Source of the DNA: Kondoa malvinella
Lineage: Eukaryota; Basidiomycota; Agaricostilbomycetes; Agaricostilbales; Kondoaceae
Direction of reading: 5' to 3'
Assembly (NCBI GenBank): GCA_039545315.1
Contig: BCIM01000002.1
Span: 2,084,331-2,148,330 of the forward strand
Length of the DNA stretch: 64,000 bases
Shown here piece after piece: positions 46,807-56,468 of the stretch. Below the pieces are notes generated by a model. That model ran no database searches and had not been told where the DNA came from. It saw only the letters and a list, made by a program, of their open reading frames with translations. How positions within the stretch are numbered: the stretch's first letter is position 1; each line of letters starts with the position of its first letter. The translations under genes were made by a program, and so were the position numbers.

Positions 46807-47919
46807 TTATGCAAGAGCGAAACCGACGAGTCCGACAAGACCGGCGAACGAGCCAAGAGCGACGGTGGATGCGCTCGAGTCTTCGTCAGTAGTAGCTTCG
46901 CGAGTAGCTGGGGTTGATGAGCTGCGAAACAAGTCAGCGAGGTTCAAGATGCTGTAGAGAGTGAACGTACCCAGATGCGGCGGCAGCAGCTACAGGTCTG
47001 ACGGAAGCTCCAGATGACGCTGACGATTCAGCGGCAGCTGGTCCTAATCATCTCAATCAGCATGGGATAAACGAGTGGGCAATTGTTTGACATACGTGCG
47101 GCACGAGCTGGAGCTGAAGATGACTCGGCAGCCGGAGAAGCAGCAGCTGGTGCGGCGGCGGCGGCGGCTCCATCAGCGTTGTCGGTCGCGTCAGCTGTGA
47201 GATTTGTCTGAGGAATATTCTCAAGGCGAAAATCCAGCAGTACGACTCACCTGCAACAGCGTTGACATCGCACTCTCCTGGACCAGATCCGATTGTGACG
47301 GCGTCAGAGTAGCTAAAATAGATGTCAGATTGATACAGACTGTCATAGCTGGAGGAGAACTCACTTGACTTCACCAGTCGAGTCGGTGACCGAAACAGTG
47401 ATAGAAGTGCCAGCAGGCTGGTCAACAGTCCCTGTGAACAATTCGTCAGAGAAGTGTTTCAGTCTGTAGCCAAGGAGACAAACAGGTGATGGAGTCGGTG
47501 GAAGACGAAGGGAATTGCTTCAAAGGAGTGCCAGATGGGTTTCCGCCCTGCACGCGATAACATAAGACTTGCTCAGATAGGCAGGCGGCTGATACGTACA
47601 GGGATAATGGCAACAAAGTAAGGAGCAGTTCTATCGCAATCGAGTAAGCACCATTTTCTGCTCTGATGGCAAATTGACTCACCCGTCGCCCCAGGTCAAT
47701 CTGATAGGCTGGCATGCAATAACCCTAGTAGCAGAAAAGTGCAAACGCGTTCAAGCTTTGACCTGTCGTCGAATCTGTTTTTCGACTTACGACATTGGAG
47801 TGCTAAAGTACAACATTAGCACAGATACGGCTTTTGATAGTGAATATGGCTCACTTGACGGTCACAGCGAGGGTGCTGGAGGCAGCGGCGAGGAGGAGGA
47901 CCAATGCTTTTGCGTACAT
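46807..47919 (-). CDS. GPI-anchored Kre9/Knh1-like Ser-rich wall protein
   Basis: From the ATG at 47919: MYAKALVLLLAAASSTLAVT, a signal peptide. Several short exons follow: ACQPIRLTWGDGTAPYFVAI, IPGGNPSGTPLKQFPSSST, TVDQPAGTSITVSVTDSTGE and VKYSDAVTIGSGPGECDVNA. That is the Ser/Thr-rich membrane-anchored (Kre9/Knh1-like) beta-sandwich. An Ala/Ser-rich stalk comes next, and the last exon gives ATREATTDEDSSASTVALGS then FAGLVGLVGFALA, a typical GPI-attachment end at 46807. It is expected at the cell surface, O-mannosylated. The domain is often found in proteins linked to beta-1,6-glucan or wall integrity. Confidence 0.8.
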
Positions 47920-49571
47920 GTTGTATATTTTGATGTGTGTTGTAAAGTTTGAAGTCTTGCGTTTGAAAGAAAGTAGTAGTGACTGTTGAAAGAGATGCAA
48001 AAGGCAGAAAAAGTTGATGATGGACAGGAAAGAAGAACCAAGATGGGCTCCTTAGGCGCGTTGAGTCGGTCCGAACCGAATCAAGTCGTTGGAACAACTC
48101 TCAAATCATAACATGTCAGCTCAGGTACTGCTGTCGCTCTCAGTGTGACCACTGCATGCAGCTCTGCCAGTAGACTCACGTTAAGCAGGCTGGAGGGGAA
48201 AGACAGACGCGCTGCGGTCTTTTGTTTATCAAAGGACGCGTCCGAGTGAAAGCGCCCTACCTGTTACAGCGAGAACCTGCTTGTTACTGCAATGGAGCAA
48301 GCTCGCCTCGATCTGGATCTGTGTGTCTGCGCAATCACGCTCTAGCGTCTCGCGCTCGCTTTCCTCATTCTTTATGCGTTTGATAGCGAATCCACGCTCG
48401 TCTGCCTTTGGCCTGATAGGTTTACCGACAGGTAAAGAATGCACTGCATCTCGTCTGCCTGTGAGACGCGGTCTTAGTTCGCTGGCTGGAGCTGATCGTT
48501 TGATGCCAGCAAAGAGGATTCGCAGGCGTGTCATTTCGAAATGATTGCTGGACGGAGAAGAGCAAGGCATGATAACGTTAGGTAGGATAAGAACGCAAGT
48601 AATAGATCAAGAGAAAGATATGAGAGATACTGTAAATAGCTTCACCGTGCAGAAGAGCGCAATGGAAGCGCAATTCCGCTGGTTCTCCCGCATAATGTAC
48701 AGCCTCGGATGCATGCTTCTTATCGAGACTTCCGATTCCTTTTCGACAAGTAACTTTGAACAGGCAAGAGAAAGGATTGATGGAGGATGTCTAGCAAAGA
48801 TGTACAAAGCACGAAGGATCACTCGAAGCCAATTTGTGTATCTGCGAAAGCGAGAAGATTCGTCTGTCTCTTTATCAACGAGTTCCCAGAAGACCAAGCA
48901 GCACGGTTGTATAGGACAATGAACAAAACTCAGAAAGACCGATTGAAGCAGCGGAAGCCAGTGCGCTATCAAGGAGGGCTGTACGAGAATAGCCTAGGCG
49001 TGCGACAAGACTATGGGACGCTGCTTTTGAGCACGTAGGGACAGCAGGCGAGATTTGGCAACATCTAAGACGCGCTGGTCTTGTGCCAACCTGTGCAGAA
49101 ACTCTTTGACCTTGGTTGACCGCAAACCTCGACTTCTCTGCGTTTCGTATGAGATCTCTTTTACTCTGCGCGCCCACGGCATTGGGAAGTGCCACGTTAT
49201 CACTCCTCGTGCTCAGCCGCAAGAACGCCGACAATTATGAAATCTTTGCTGATCCGAGGCTGATCGCGACCTTCCAAAGTTCTTGCGAATGGCACAGAGC
49301 TCCTTCCAAATGGCCCATTCCCTGTGTTGTCTTGTTTTCAGTCCACTATCTGTTCTATAATCTATGTATCCACAACGCAAGATGGCTGCGTCTCAAAGCC
49401 ACGCACGGTCTCTTATCTATCTTATCTATGTCTTTATCTTTTCTGCACTGCTCGGATCAGCAGAAGCCTAAGTGGACCCCAAAATCGCTTCAGCAGTTTC
49501 GGTTATTTCAAGATACAAGCTGCACAACTTTTGCTCTACAGATATAGTGGCTCCGAGGTCTACATTGACCC
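47920..49571. other. Gene-poor region
   Basis: About 1.65 kb with short overlapping frames on both strands and no recognised domain. Two notes: a minus frame at 48229-48534, listed separately, and a plus frame at 49382 that encodes a perfect-looking signal peptide. The promoter of the Kre9-like gene lies at the left end. Confidence 0.4.
48229..48534 (-). CDS. Possible small basic protein
   Basis: A frame from the ATG at 48534 reads MTRLRILFAGIKRSAPASEL, RPRLTGRRDAVHSLPVGKPI, RPKADERGFAIKRIKNEESE and TLERDCADTQIQIEASLLHC. The composition looks protein-like (Lys/Arg/Glu-rich), and a GT follows LLHC, so an intron could extend it. There is no family match in memory, and it may be chance. Confidence 0.25.
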   Translation of the reverse strand: MTRLRILFAGIKRSAPASELRPRLTGRRDAVHSLPVGKPIRPKADERGFAIKRIKNEESERETLERDCADTQIQIEASLLHCSNKQVLAVTGRALSLGRVL

Positions 49572-52215
49572 TTGCGCCTACGTATTGTCTCTCTGCATTG
49601 TTTTGACCTGTCTGACGCTCGCAATAGCGTCACTACCACTCGAAAATTCACTCGCTCTGTTACGGTCACACGGCAAGCTGTCGTCACTTCAACGCGTGTA
49701 CAGTCGAGCGTAGTGACAAGTCAGACGACTGTTCCGGTCACTACGAGGCAGACGCGAGTACGGACATTACCAGGCCAGACTGTCGAGTGAGTGCCTTTCT
49801 TATGCCTTGATCTACAAGCTCACTCTATCACAGACAAGTCATAGTTCAGACCGAAACAGCGTCAACCACTCGTACCCTGACAGAGACAACCAGTAAGCTG
49901 CTTTCATTGCTCAGGTCTTTACTGATCCCGTGTTCAGCGGCAACAATCACTTCATCACCTACATTCACAGTCACAGAGACTACCTTCTCTACCGCCTTCT
50001 ACACAGACACTCGTAGTCGGAACTACAAGCGCGCAGCAGTTGCTTCTACACCCAAGCAACTTACTGTCTACAAGCATACGGCCATATCAAAAGCTTGCAC
50101 GTCGGTCCTTCGGCCTAAAACGACAACTGTCACCAGTATACGAGCCACAAAGACGATCACTTTGCCTAGCACGACTTTCAAAACGACAACTATTGTCAGC
50201 ACAAGTACGTCCATAGTGGATTTGAAAATCGTCAACGCATATATCCAGCCGACGACAAGAGTTATCACCTTGCGGACCACACAGACTATTTCCTTGCCTC
50301 CAGTCACGAGGACTGTTCAGAGTCCAACCACTCGGGTCGAAGAGATCTTGGTGACCGAGATTGTCCAGACTTCACTTACACTCGTCCTACCCACCATCTC
50401 GACATCAATTGTCACAGTAGCTACAACGCTAGCAGTCCGGCCTGTTGTCGACTACAAGAATTTACCCTTTCCCGACTCTCGAGACAAGCTGCCCGACTTT
50501 TCTTTCGCCGGCTACCATTCTTCCAATGATCCTCTACCCTCATCAGATCGTCCGCCAACATTGACTCTCTACCCAACAAATGATCAAAGCGACAGGTCAT
50601 TGGATGTTCAGCTCGCTCTCGATGTCTGTTTTGGCGGAGTCGTCCTTTTATCACCCGGCTCATACACGCTTGCATCGCCCGAAACAATACGCTTTACTAC
50701 CCCTTGCACACTTCGAGGTAGCCCAGATGGCGATACGACCATCTATATGGAAGCTACCAATCGCATCCTGTTCTCTATGGGTCCAGCGGTAGATGGGTTG
50801 ATTGCCTATCCCGAAACAAACACTCGCATCCTCGATTCATATGTCGGCGTGGGCTCGAGAACGGTTCAGGTGCAAGATCCATCAGGCCTGTACCCTGGCA
50901 AGACTGTCTTTGTGCAACGGCGATCGAGTGCTAAATGGCTGTCTATAATGGGGATGGATCAGATGGTCAGGAATGGTGTCAGTCAGACTTGGATTGGGAA
51001 AGGCCGATACTTGCAGCAGCCCAGGACGATCACTTCTATCGAGGGCAACACAATCACTTTCGATATTCCCTTAACGGATGCTGTGAACGGCGAGTATGAT
51101 GATGGGCGCATCCTTGGCTATACTGCACCTCTAGAACTTACCGAAGTTGGTGTAGAGGACATTGTATTTGTCCGCAATCCAGACGGTGAACTCATTGTGT
51201 TCTGCATCGAGCAATTTCTGACAGCTAAATAGTGACTGGTCTGCCAATCACTGTTTCGGATCTTGCTTTGCAAATCAAGCCTTGGACTCGTGATGTGTGG
51301 ATTCGTGGCATCAAAACTGTTGGCTTCAATCAAATGCTCATGGTCAATGCGAGTGCCTGTCCTTTCCGCTCGAGTAAAGCTGATACATCCTACAGGCGAA
51401 TGCGAGCAGGATCACGATCTCTGATAGCACCTTTGAGCGAAATCTGACTCCTGATGCGACAGCTGTCAGCGAGCTTCTCTTCATTCTTTTCAAAGGCTGA
51501 CGCTTTGGATAGGGCAACCCCGCTGATATTGGTATCGCTGGTTCTCAAGTTCTGATATCTGGATGCACGAGCATCAATCCGAGCGGAAGTAAAGCGTACG
51601 AAGGAATCGCTCAGAGTCTCACACCTGGTCCCGTCGTCATTCTCAACCAAATGACTATCGGTGCTGGCTCTTCGTCTCCTGTACGCATCTCTCCCTTTGT
51701 TAAGCAATTTACTGACATGATGATGCAGCATCAAAGATGGGCTACAGGCTTCCTTCTCGACAACTCTACAGTGTCTAGCTCGCAGCTCGAGAACCGCGGG
51801 ACAGCCGGTAGCGGTGTACGTCCAAGTCTGGCTGTCTTTCGCAGAACTGATCCTTTCTATAGCAAGGATGGACTATCGGTGCAGGATTTAATTGGAACAC
51901 GAAGGCTATTCTCGGTTTCACTGTTCAGAAGCCCCCTATATCACAGAGTGAGTCCATCATAGAGATTGGCCAGCTAGCACTGATCATGGTGCTAGACTTT
52001 TGCGTTGGCTGCATTGGCAAGCACAAGAGCTCTACAGGTGAAATCATCTGGCCTGGTGTACGAGTACAACCAGAGAGTCTGTTCGTCGCCCAGCTAAAAG
52101 AGTGAGTCAACCAACCTTCTTGCTATGTGATCGTCGTCGATCTGATTGTTTCTGTAGTCGTTTGGGAGCAGAGCAGGCAGCCAATATCATGGGTTTCAGG
52201 AGTGTTCAGTGGTAA
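49572..52215 (+). CDS. Secreted beta-helix (pectate-lyase-like) protein with a Thr-rich region
   Basis: The N-terminal 250 residues are Thr/Val/Ser repeats of the T-T-x-T kind (TTTRKFTRSVTVTRQAV; TLTETTTATITSSPTFTVTE), likely O-glycosylated stalk. The catalytic-type domain begins KLPDFSFAGYHSSNDPLPS, then LDVQLALDVCFGGVVLLSPG, SYTLASPETIRFTTPCTLRG and YVGVGSRTVQVQDPSGLYPG. Later exons read KPWTRDVWIRGIKTVGFNQM, LISGCTSINPSGSKAYEG, HQRWATGFLLDNSTV, WTIGAGFNWNTKAILGFTVQ and PGVRVQPESLFVAQLKERLG, ending RSVQW. This is the right-handed parallel beta-helix fold of fungal polysaccharide-active proteins. The start is uncertain: 49382 begins a good signal peptide (MAASQSHARSLIYLIYVFIF...) but no canonical donor links it. 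Confidence 0.72.
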
Positions 52216-52325
52216 GTATGGGCAGAATATAGGGCTTTGTGTCATGGGAGGGGTAGAAGATATGGGTAATACAGATGCATTCATATTGCTGTTACAACCC
52301 TTATAGCTTGTTGGCCATTATTCAA

Positions 52326-52706
52326 TCAAACTTTGGGGTTCTCGGGACTAAAATCTCGAGCTCAGCGATAGTCTATACGAATAGCGAAAGGGATACTCAC
52401 TTGAAGGCTTCACCGTCAGACGCTGGTCTCTGGGCTTCCGCGGATAGGTCGCTGGTCTTGCCTCCCTTCTTTCCCTCAACGTAAGGGTCTCTAAAACAAG
52501 CATGGGCATGAGCCTAAATCGTAAAGGCTTGTTGCGCACATACGGGCCAGATTCACCACCGAAACCGTGCTCAGAGCTGACTCTTTGATCAGGCTGGCCG
52601 TCCTCCTTTTTCCCTCCGCTGTAAGACTTGTCAGGATTGAGCGCTAAACAGAATTGGAGACTACGTACTGCTCGGTAGGCTTGTAGTTCTCGTTTGCGGC
52701 TTCCAT
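52326..52706 (-). CDS. KGG-motif small stress protein (copy 1)
   Basis: Four tiny exons from the ATG at 52706: MEAANENYKPTEH, GGKKEDGQPDQRVSSEHGFG, DPYVEGKKGGKTSDLSAEAQ, and FNPENPKV after RPASDGEAF. All joins are in phase with GT/AG ends. The 74-residue product is hydrophilic and Gly/Lys-rich, with the KxxDGxPDxRV and GKKGGK motifs of fungal stress-induced, hydrophilin-like proteins. No span or enzyme motif is present. A paralog lies about 0.5 kb away on the same strand. Confidence 0.75.
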
Positions 52707-53199
52707 TCTGAGCAAGTCAGGTCAGCGCCTGTGATGAGCCACCAAGCAGGGCAGCTCACTTTGGATTTTATGGGATTGACAAATGTGGTTGGGAGCAAGA
52801 GCGCAAAGAGGAACGCCAAACAAACATATCGATCCCGAATGACGTAAAGCCGATGTTGAACGAAAATGGCAAGTCGCCCAGCGCTGGAAAAGGCATGAAG
52901 AGCGTCGTAGAGATACGTATGAAGCAAGAGGAGGCAGGTAGTGCATACTGCGATGAAAGGCTGATCGATCAGATCGGGAAGGTACGCGTAGCGCGATTCC
53001 AGTTTTGAGCGGGAAGGGAGATAACGTGAACGCTAAAGGGATAGAGACAAGTCAGGGAGTGTAGAGCGTAGAGTAAAGGGAACGGAAAGCGCAAGTGAGG
53101 CACGAAGGATGTTGTGTACGTCGAAGCGCGGTTGTCTTTTGATTCCAGTTGTGTACAAATTCTTCTCAACCGGAGCCCATATTGCTAAAGTGCGCTAGG
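52707..53199. promoter_or_regulatory. Intergenic region between tandem KGG genes
   Basis: About 490 bases that must hold the copy-1 promoter and copy-2 3' end. The short frames here (52661-52946, minus) have no domain. No other feature is seen. Confidence 0.3.
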
Positions 53200-53632
53200 C
53201 TAGACCTTAGGTGCGTCAGGACTACAATCGGCTCATTAGCCATGACAGTGAGACGTCCAAAGCTGAACTCACTCGAAAGCCTCGCCATCCGACGCAGGTC
53301 GCTGAGCCTCAGCTGATAGGTCAGAGGTCTTTCCTCCGATCTTTCCGCCAACCTTCCCCCTGTGTATGCTGTTCAGCATTGTCCAAGCGCAAGGGAAAAC
53401 GCGACATACTGTTCAGACGCGAATTCTCTGTCTGCGCCGAATCCGTGATCGCTGTCTACTCTTTGATCGTGTCCGCCATCCTCTTTATGGCCTATGGGAG
53501 CAGCTTGTCAATCCTGCGACGTATGTAGTGACATTGAAACGGACCATCGCTGAGTAGTCACATCAGTGCACGATGAAGGCTTCAAAGCAGCAAAACTCAC
53601 TGCTCTGTAGGCTTGTATGTACCGGTAGACAT
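53200..53632 (-). CDS. KGG-motif small stress protein (copy 2), altered 5' splice structure
   Basis: The paralog of the 52.3-kb gene. The ATG at 53632 starts MSTGTYKPTE, like copy 1 (NYKPTE). Later exons are HKEDGGHDQRVDSDHGFGAD, EQGKVGGKIGGKTSDLSAEA, QRPASDGEAF and DPDAPKV, ending at 53200. However, joining TYKPTE to HKEDGG with canonical ends leaves the wrong phase. Using a donor inside the first exon (ACC G|GTACAT) restores a frame but drops YKPTE. So the copy is either spliced differently from its sister or slightly broken. Confidence 0.6.
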
Positions 53633-54129
53633 CGTTGTATGCGTTTGGTAGTTGGAAGTAAACAGCTGGCGCTAAGAGCATCAAGCGGAATCGCAAAATC
53701 GCAAATGACATAATAGGCATTTCATCGCGTCCAACGCGTTGAGCCGCGGTCGGCGAGCAGCTTTACGGCTGCTTTGACGGAGTGACAGGGCGAGGCGACC
53801 GAGTAAGGATGATCAGCATCGACCAGTCACGACTTGTGTACATTGCATAGTTCACAGGCTAGCAGCAACAGCAACAGTGTCCTCCTTTCTTGCGGCTGTA
53901 GGTAACAGAAACAGACCAAGTGACAGCTCGTGGTCCTTGAGAGTCGTTGTCGTGAAGTGTCCTAAGGCACACGCAGCAGAGACTGAAGGTCTCTCTGCAG
54001 GAAGGCAGACATCTTTTAGCAGTCCGAACGAAGCAAGGTATAGAATAGTCCAGCAATTCGTAGCGCGACAGACACGAAGAGGGCTTGGAGGTTAGTGTTC
54101 AGCAGGTGTACCGACTAGTCTTGATCGCG
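53633..54129. other. Intergenic region upstream of KGG copy 2
   Basis: About 500 bases between the copy-2 start and the RING-like segment. Only short unsupported frames on both strands; a CAACAGCAACAG patch lies at about 53860-53880. It should carry the copy-2 promoter. Confidence 0.3.
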
Positions 54130-54530
54130 TTACGTGAGATGCCGATTTGTGGTACCTTTGCCCGAGTCAAGCCGAAGGATTTCGACAAGATCAGCAGATA
54201 GAGTATACGCGCGCAACAGACTTCTGCCAAGGCTGCAAGAAGAAAGATCTTCGTAAGCCCCTTATTATAATTGATTGTCGGTGCATAGTCTGGCTTCCGA
54301 ATTTACTCTGGCCAATCGATGTCTTTGCAGCATTGGTGACATAGCAGGTGCTTGCAAGTTCCTAGCATCGCTTTCCGCTTGGATGCACAGTTGACAGACA
54401 TCGGTTGAGCCAGAGCACTTCCAGCTTCCCAGAACATGAAGACAATCCGCAAGTCACGGCGTTCCACACCACACGAGCAACACGCAGGCAGAGCTTGTAG
54501 ACAATTCATGTAGGTAGCACTCGAGTACAT
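54130..54530 (-). CDS. Possible degenerate RING-finger protein segment
   Basis: A frame reads MYSSATYMNCLQALPACCSC, GVERRDLRIVFMFWEAG, then MLGTCKHLLCHQCCKDIDWP. C-x2-C followed far downstream by C-x-H-x2-C-x2-C is the RING arrangement, but the last Cys pair is missing. A last exon could give DLGRSLLRAYTLSADLVEIL and a stop near 54130. Upstream pieces (MHSDIPDYSSPEYLRISQDT from 54663) look protein-like but lie in another frame that I cannot join with canonical signals. Related DNA occurs at 56.3-56.45 kb. It may be a pseudogene. Confidence 0.3.
54323..54500. repeat. Diverged duplicate segment, copy A
   Basis: On the + strand, GCTTGCAAGTTCCTAGCA and CACGAGCAACACGCAGGCAG here match GCTTGCAGGTTCCTGGCA and CACGAGCAACACACAGACAG in copy B at 56311-56457, in the same order and orientation. 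Copy B lacks an internal piece. The copies lie about 2 kb apart, one on each side of the rhomboid gene. Confidence 0.6.
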
Positions 54531-54703
54531 TCTGCAGCAGAGGCGCTTTCTTTGAAACCGCTTGTGCAGCCATTTTTATGGACTCTGGAAATATCTCGCT
54601 GCTCGTATCTTGCGATATCCGCAGATATTCTGGGCTGCTGTAGTCTGGTATATCCGAATGCATGCAATACAGACATGCTGAACAGGTAGTGCAAATGGTT
54701 GCT

Positions 54704-56025
54704 TCACAAATACCGTGGTCGATGCAAGATTGAGACCGCCCGACGACCTCTCCCCTGGACAAAGCTTCGCATCTGCACAAGCTTCTGACCCAATCCGTTT
54801 CGCCCGCGAGCCAAATAGAATGCCCCTCCTACAATCGCTCCGCCAACTGTCGCCGAGTCCAATCATCAGTAAATGATCAAGGTGAGCATCAGGCAGCTTA
54901 CGTTGGGCAGCAGAATGCACATCTAGGTTCGTCTGTTATATAATGGCGCATGAGCACTGGACAATAAGCGGCACGGACGAGCAACGCACTCGATCGATAG
55001 CCCTCGCATAGAGTTTCCAGCCTACCACGCCAGATGCTGCCAGCTGTAGTAATGTCAGAACGCTGTTGTTGCTAAACGTCAATGGATAACTTACAGCACC
55101 TGGTATTGCAATCCAAGGATGCGTCAGCACCCACTCACAACAAAGATAGCTTGAACCAGAACAAGGTTTAGTAGCAACACAAAGGATGAGAAAGCGTCTC
55201 ACCTCAGCATGCCAGACGTGGAGCTGAATGCACCGACATACTCGCTGTATTCAGCGCTGTAGAAAATCGGGCCGTTTGGAGTTTTGACGCGAAGCGGGAA
55301 AAGGTTGGAGCAGCCGAGGAAGGAGAGTGATCCACCGACAGCCTGTCGAATGATAAGCGAAGCTATGGCAAGATAGTCTGTCACCCACCGATAGCAAATA
55401 TAACGAAAGAAAGTTTGCAGAGCCCAGGCTTCTTCTAGCTTTCGGAGCCAAAGTTGCAATGGTCATCGTGCTTGCGGCCAGTACTGTTACACGATGTTGT
55501 CAGGATATGACTGTATCAAATGGCGTCAACACGTACTCGTTGGATCAACATGAGCGAAAGCCGATGTTACTAGTGTCCACAATCTCCCGCACCTCCTAGA
55601 ATACTAGATGAGGACATGATCTGTTGGTAGCAGAGAACCACGACCAAATTGGAATTTGAGACGACTGTGCATTCTTGCATCCACTTCAATTGTGACATAT
55701 CCTGCAATCTAGCCACTCTTCAGTATCGCAACGGAGCGCATACGAATTACAAGATACCTAAGATATTGGTACCTTGCGCTGAAATAAGCGCCGTATACGA
55801 GAAGGTTTGCGCCGATTATCGTAGTTATGATTTGAGTTTGGAAAAGCTATCCACGAAGCGTTTCAAGGACGGCGGTTTACGTGAAGGGAACACATGCAGC
55901 GACGATCGCACCGCCGCATTCTGCTGAAAGAACCTTGGAGGAGTTGGTGTGCTTCGAGCTGCACGGAAAGAGGACGCTCGGAATGACCGAAGCACGTTGA
56001 TGATAGGCATCTTGCTGCTGCTCAA
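54704..56025 (-). CDS. Mitochondrial-type rhomboid protein, probably catalytically inactive
   Basis: Rhomboids are intramembrane serine proteases. About eight exons join: an Arg-rich presequence-like start (MPIINVLRSFRASSFRAARS, exact start unsure), QIITTIIGANLLVYGAYF, LQDMSQLKWMQE, YSRRCGRLWTLVTSAFAHVD, PTILAASTMTIATLAP, RRSLGSANFLSLYLLSAVGG, YVGAFSSTSGMLSYLCCEWV, HPWIAIPGAASGVVGWKLYA and DVHSAAQLGGAIVGGAFYLA, ending LHRPRYL. Order and spacing match PARL/Pcp1. But HxxxN after AHVDPT is replaced by ILAAS, the usual GASG is STSG, and AAHLGG near the end reads AAQLGG, so the catalytic His is missing. The QLGG codon spans an intron, so the splice should be confirmed. No other junction I tried gives His. 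Confidence 0.75.
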
Positions 56026-56310
56026 AACGAAGGTGCTGATTAGAGAAGAGGATGTGGGAAGAAAGAAGAGGTGCTGCGGATGTTTTAGACATGAACCTCA
56101 CGTAGGTTCGAGCTATAGATCATAGCGGCCCAATCATTACAATAGGACAGCGCAGAGCAGCGCCAGCATGTGGTCCCGCACAGGATTGATGATTGCGAGC
56201 TGTTCGCGAGTCATAGCATGTCAAGTCACCTGGTAAACTGTGCCAGTGACCGAGAGTCTTTGGCCGAGCTGGCTGCAAGTCGAGATCTAGACTCTTCAGC
56301 CAGCAAGCGT
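56026..56310. other. Region upstream of the rhomboid coding start
   Basis: It may contain an alternative N-terminal exon of the rhomboid (MSKTSAAPLLSSHILFSNQ from about 56090). Together with copy B it makes up the divergent promoter with ERG8. No other gene is seen. Confidence 0.3.
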
Positions 56311-56457
56311 TTGATGCAGCAATATAGCAGTGCTTGCAGGTTCCTGGCAATGTTCTGCGCTTGGATTGACAAATAGACTCTGCAGCCTCAGAAGACTCGA
56401 AGAAAATAGATCCTTTCTATCGCACGAGCAACACACAGACAGCACTTTCAAGCAGCT
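56311..56457. repeat. Diverged duplicate segment, copy B (RING-like relic)
   Basis: It matches copy A at 54323-54500 in the same orientation. In the minus frame it still reads CQSKRRTLPGTCKHCYIAAS, a decayed version of CASKRKAMLGTCKHLLCHQC. An internal deletion and lost Cys residues make it non-functional as a RING. It ends only about 12 bp before the ERG8 ATG, so it now forms part of the ERG8 leader or promoter. Confidence 0.6.
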
Positions 56458-56468
56458 CCAGCGCAACC

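Noticed and set aside
46490..46957. 155-codon plus-strand frame
   Set aside because: It is antisense to the RAD18 RING exon and to the GPI tail of the Kre9-like gene, both well supported.
48545..49240. Frames on both strands (up to 125 codons) in the 48.5-49.2 kb gap
   Set aside because: They overlap each other, lack domains, and no consistent splicing was found.
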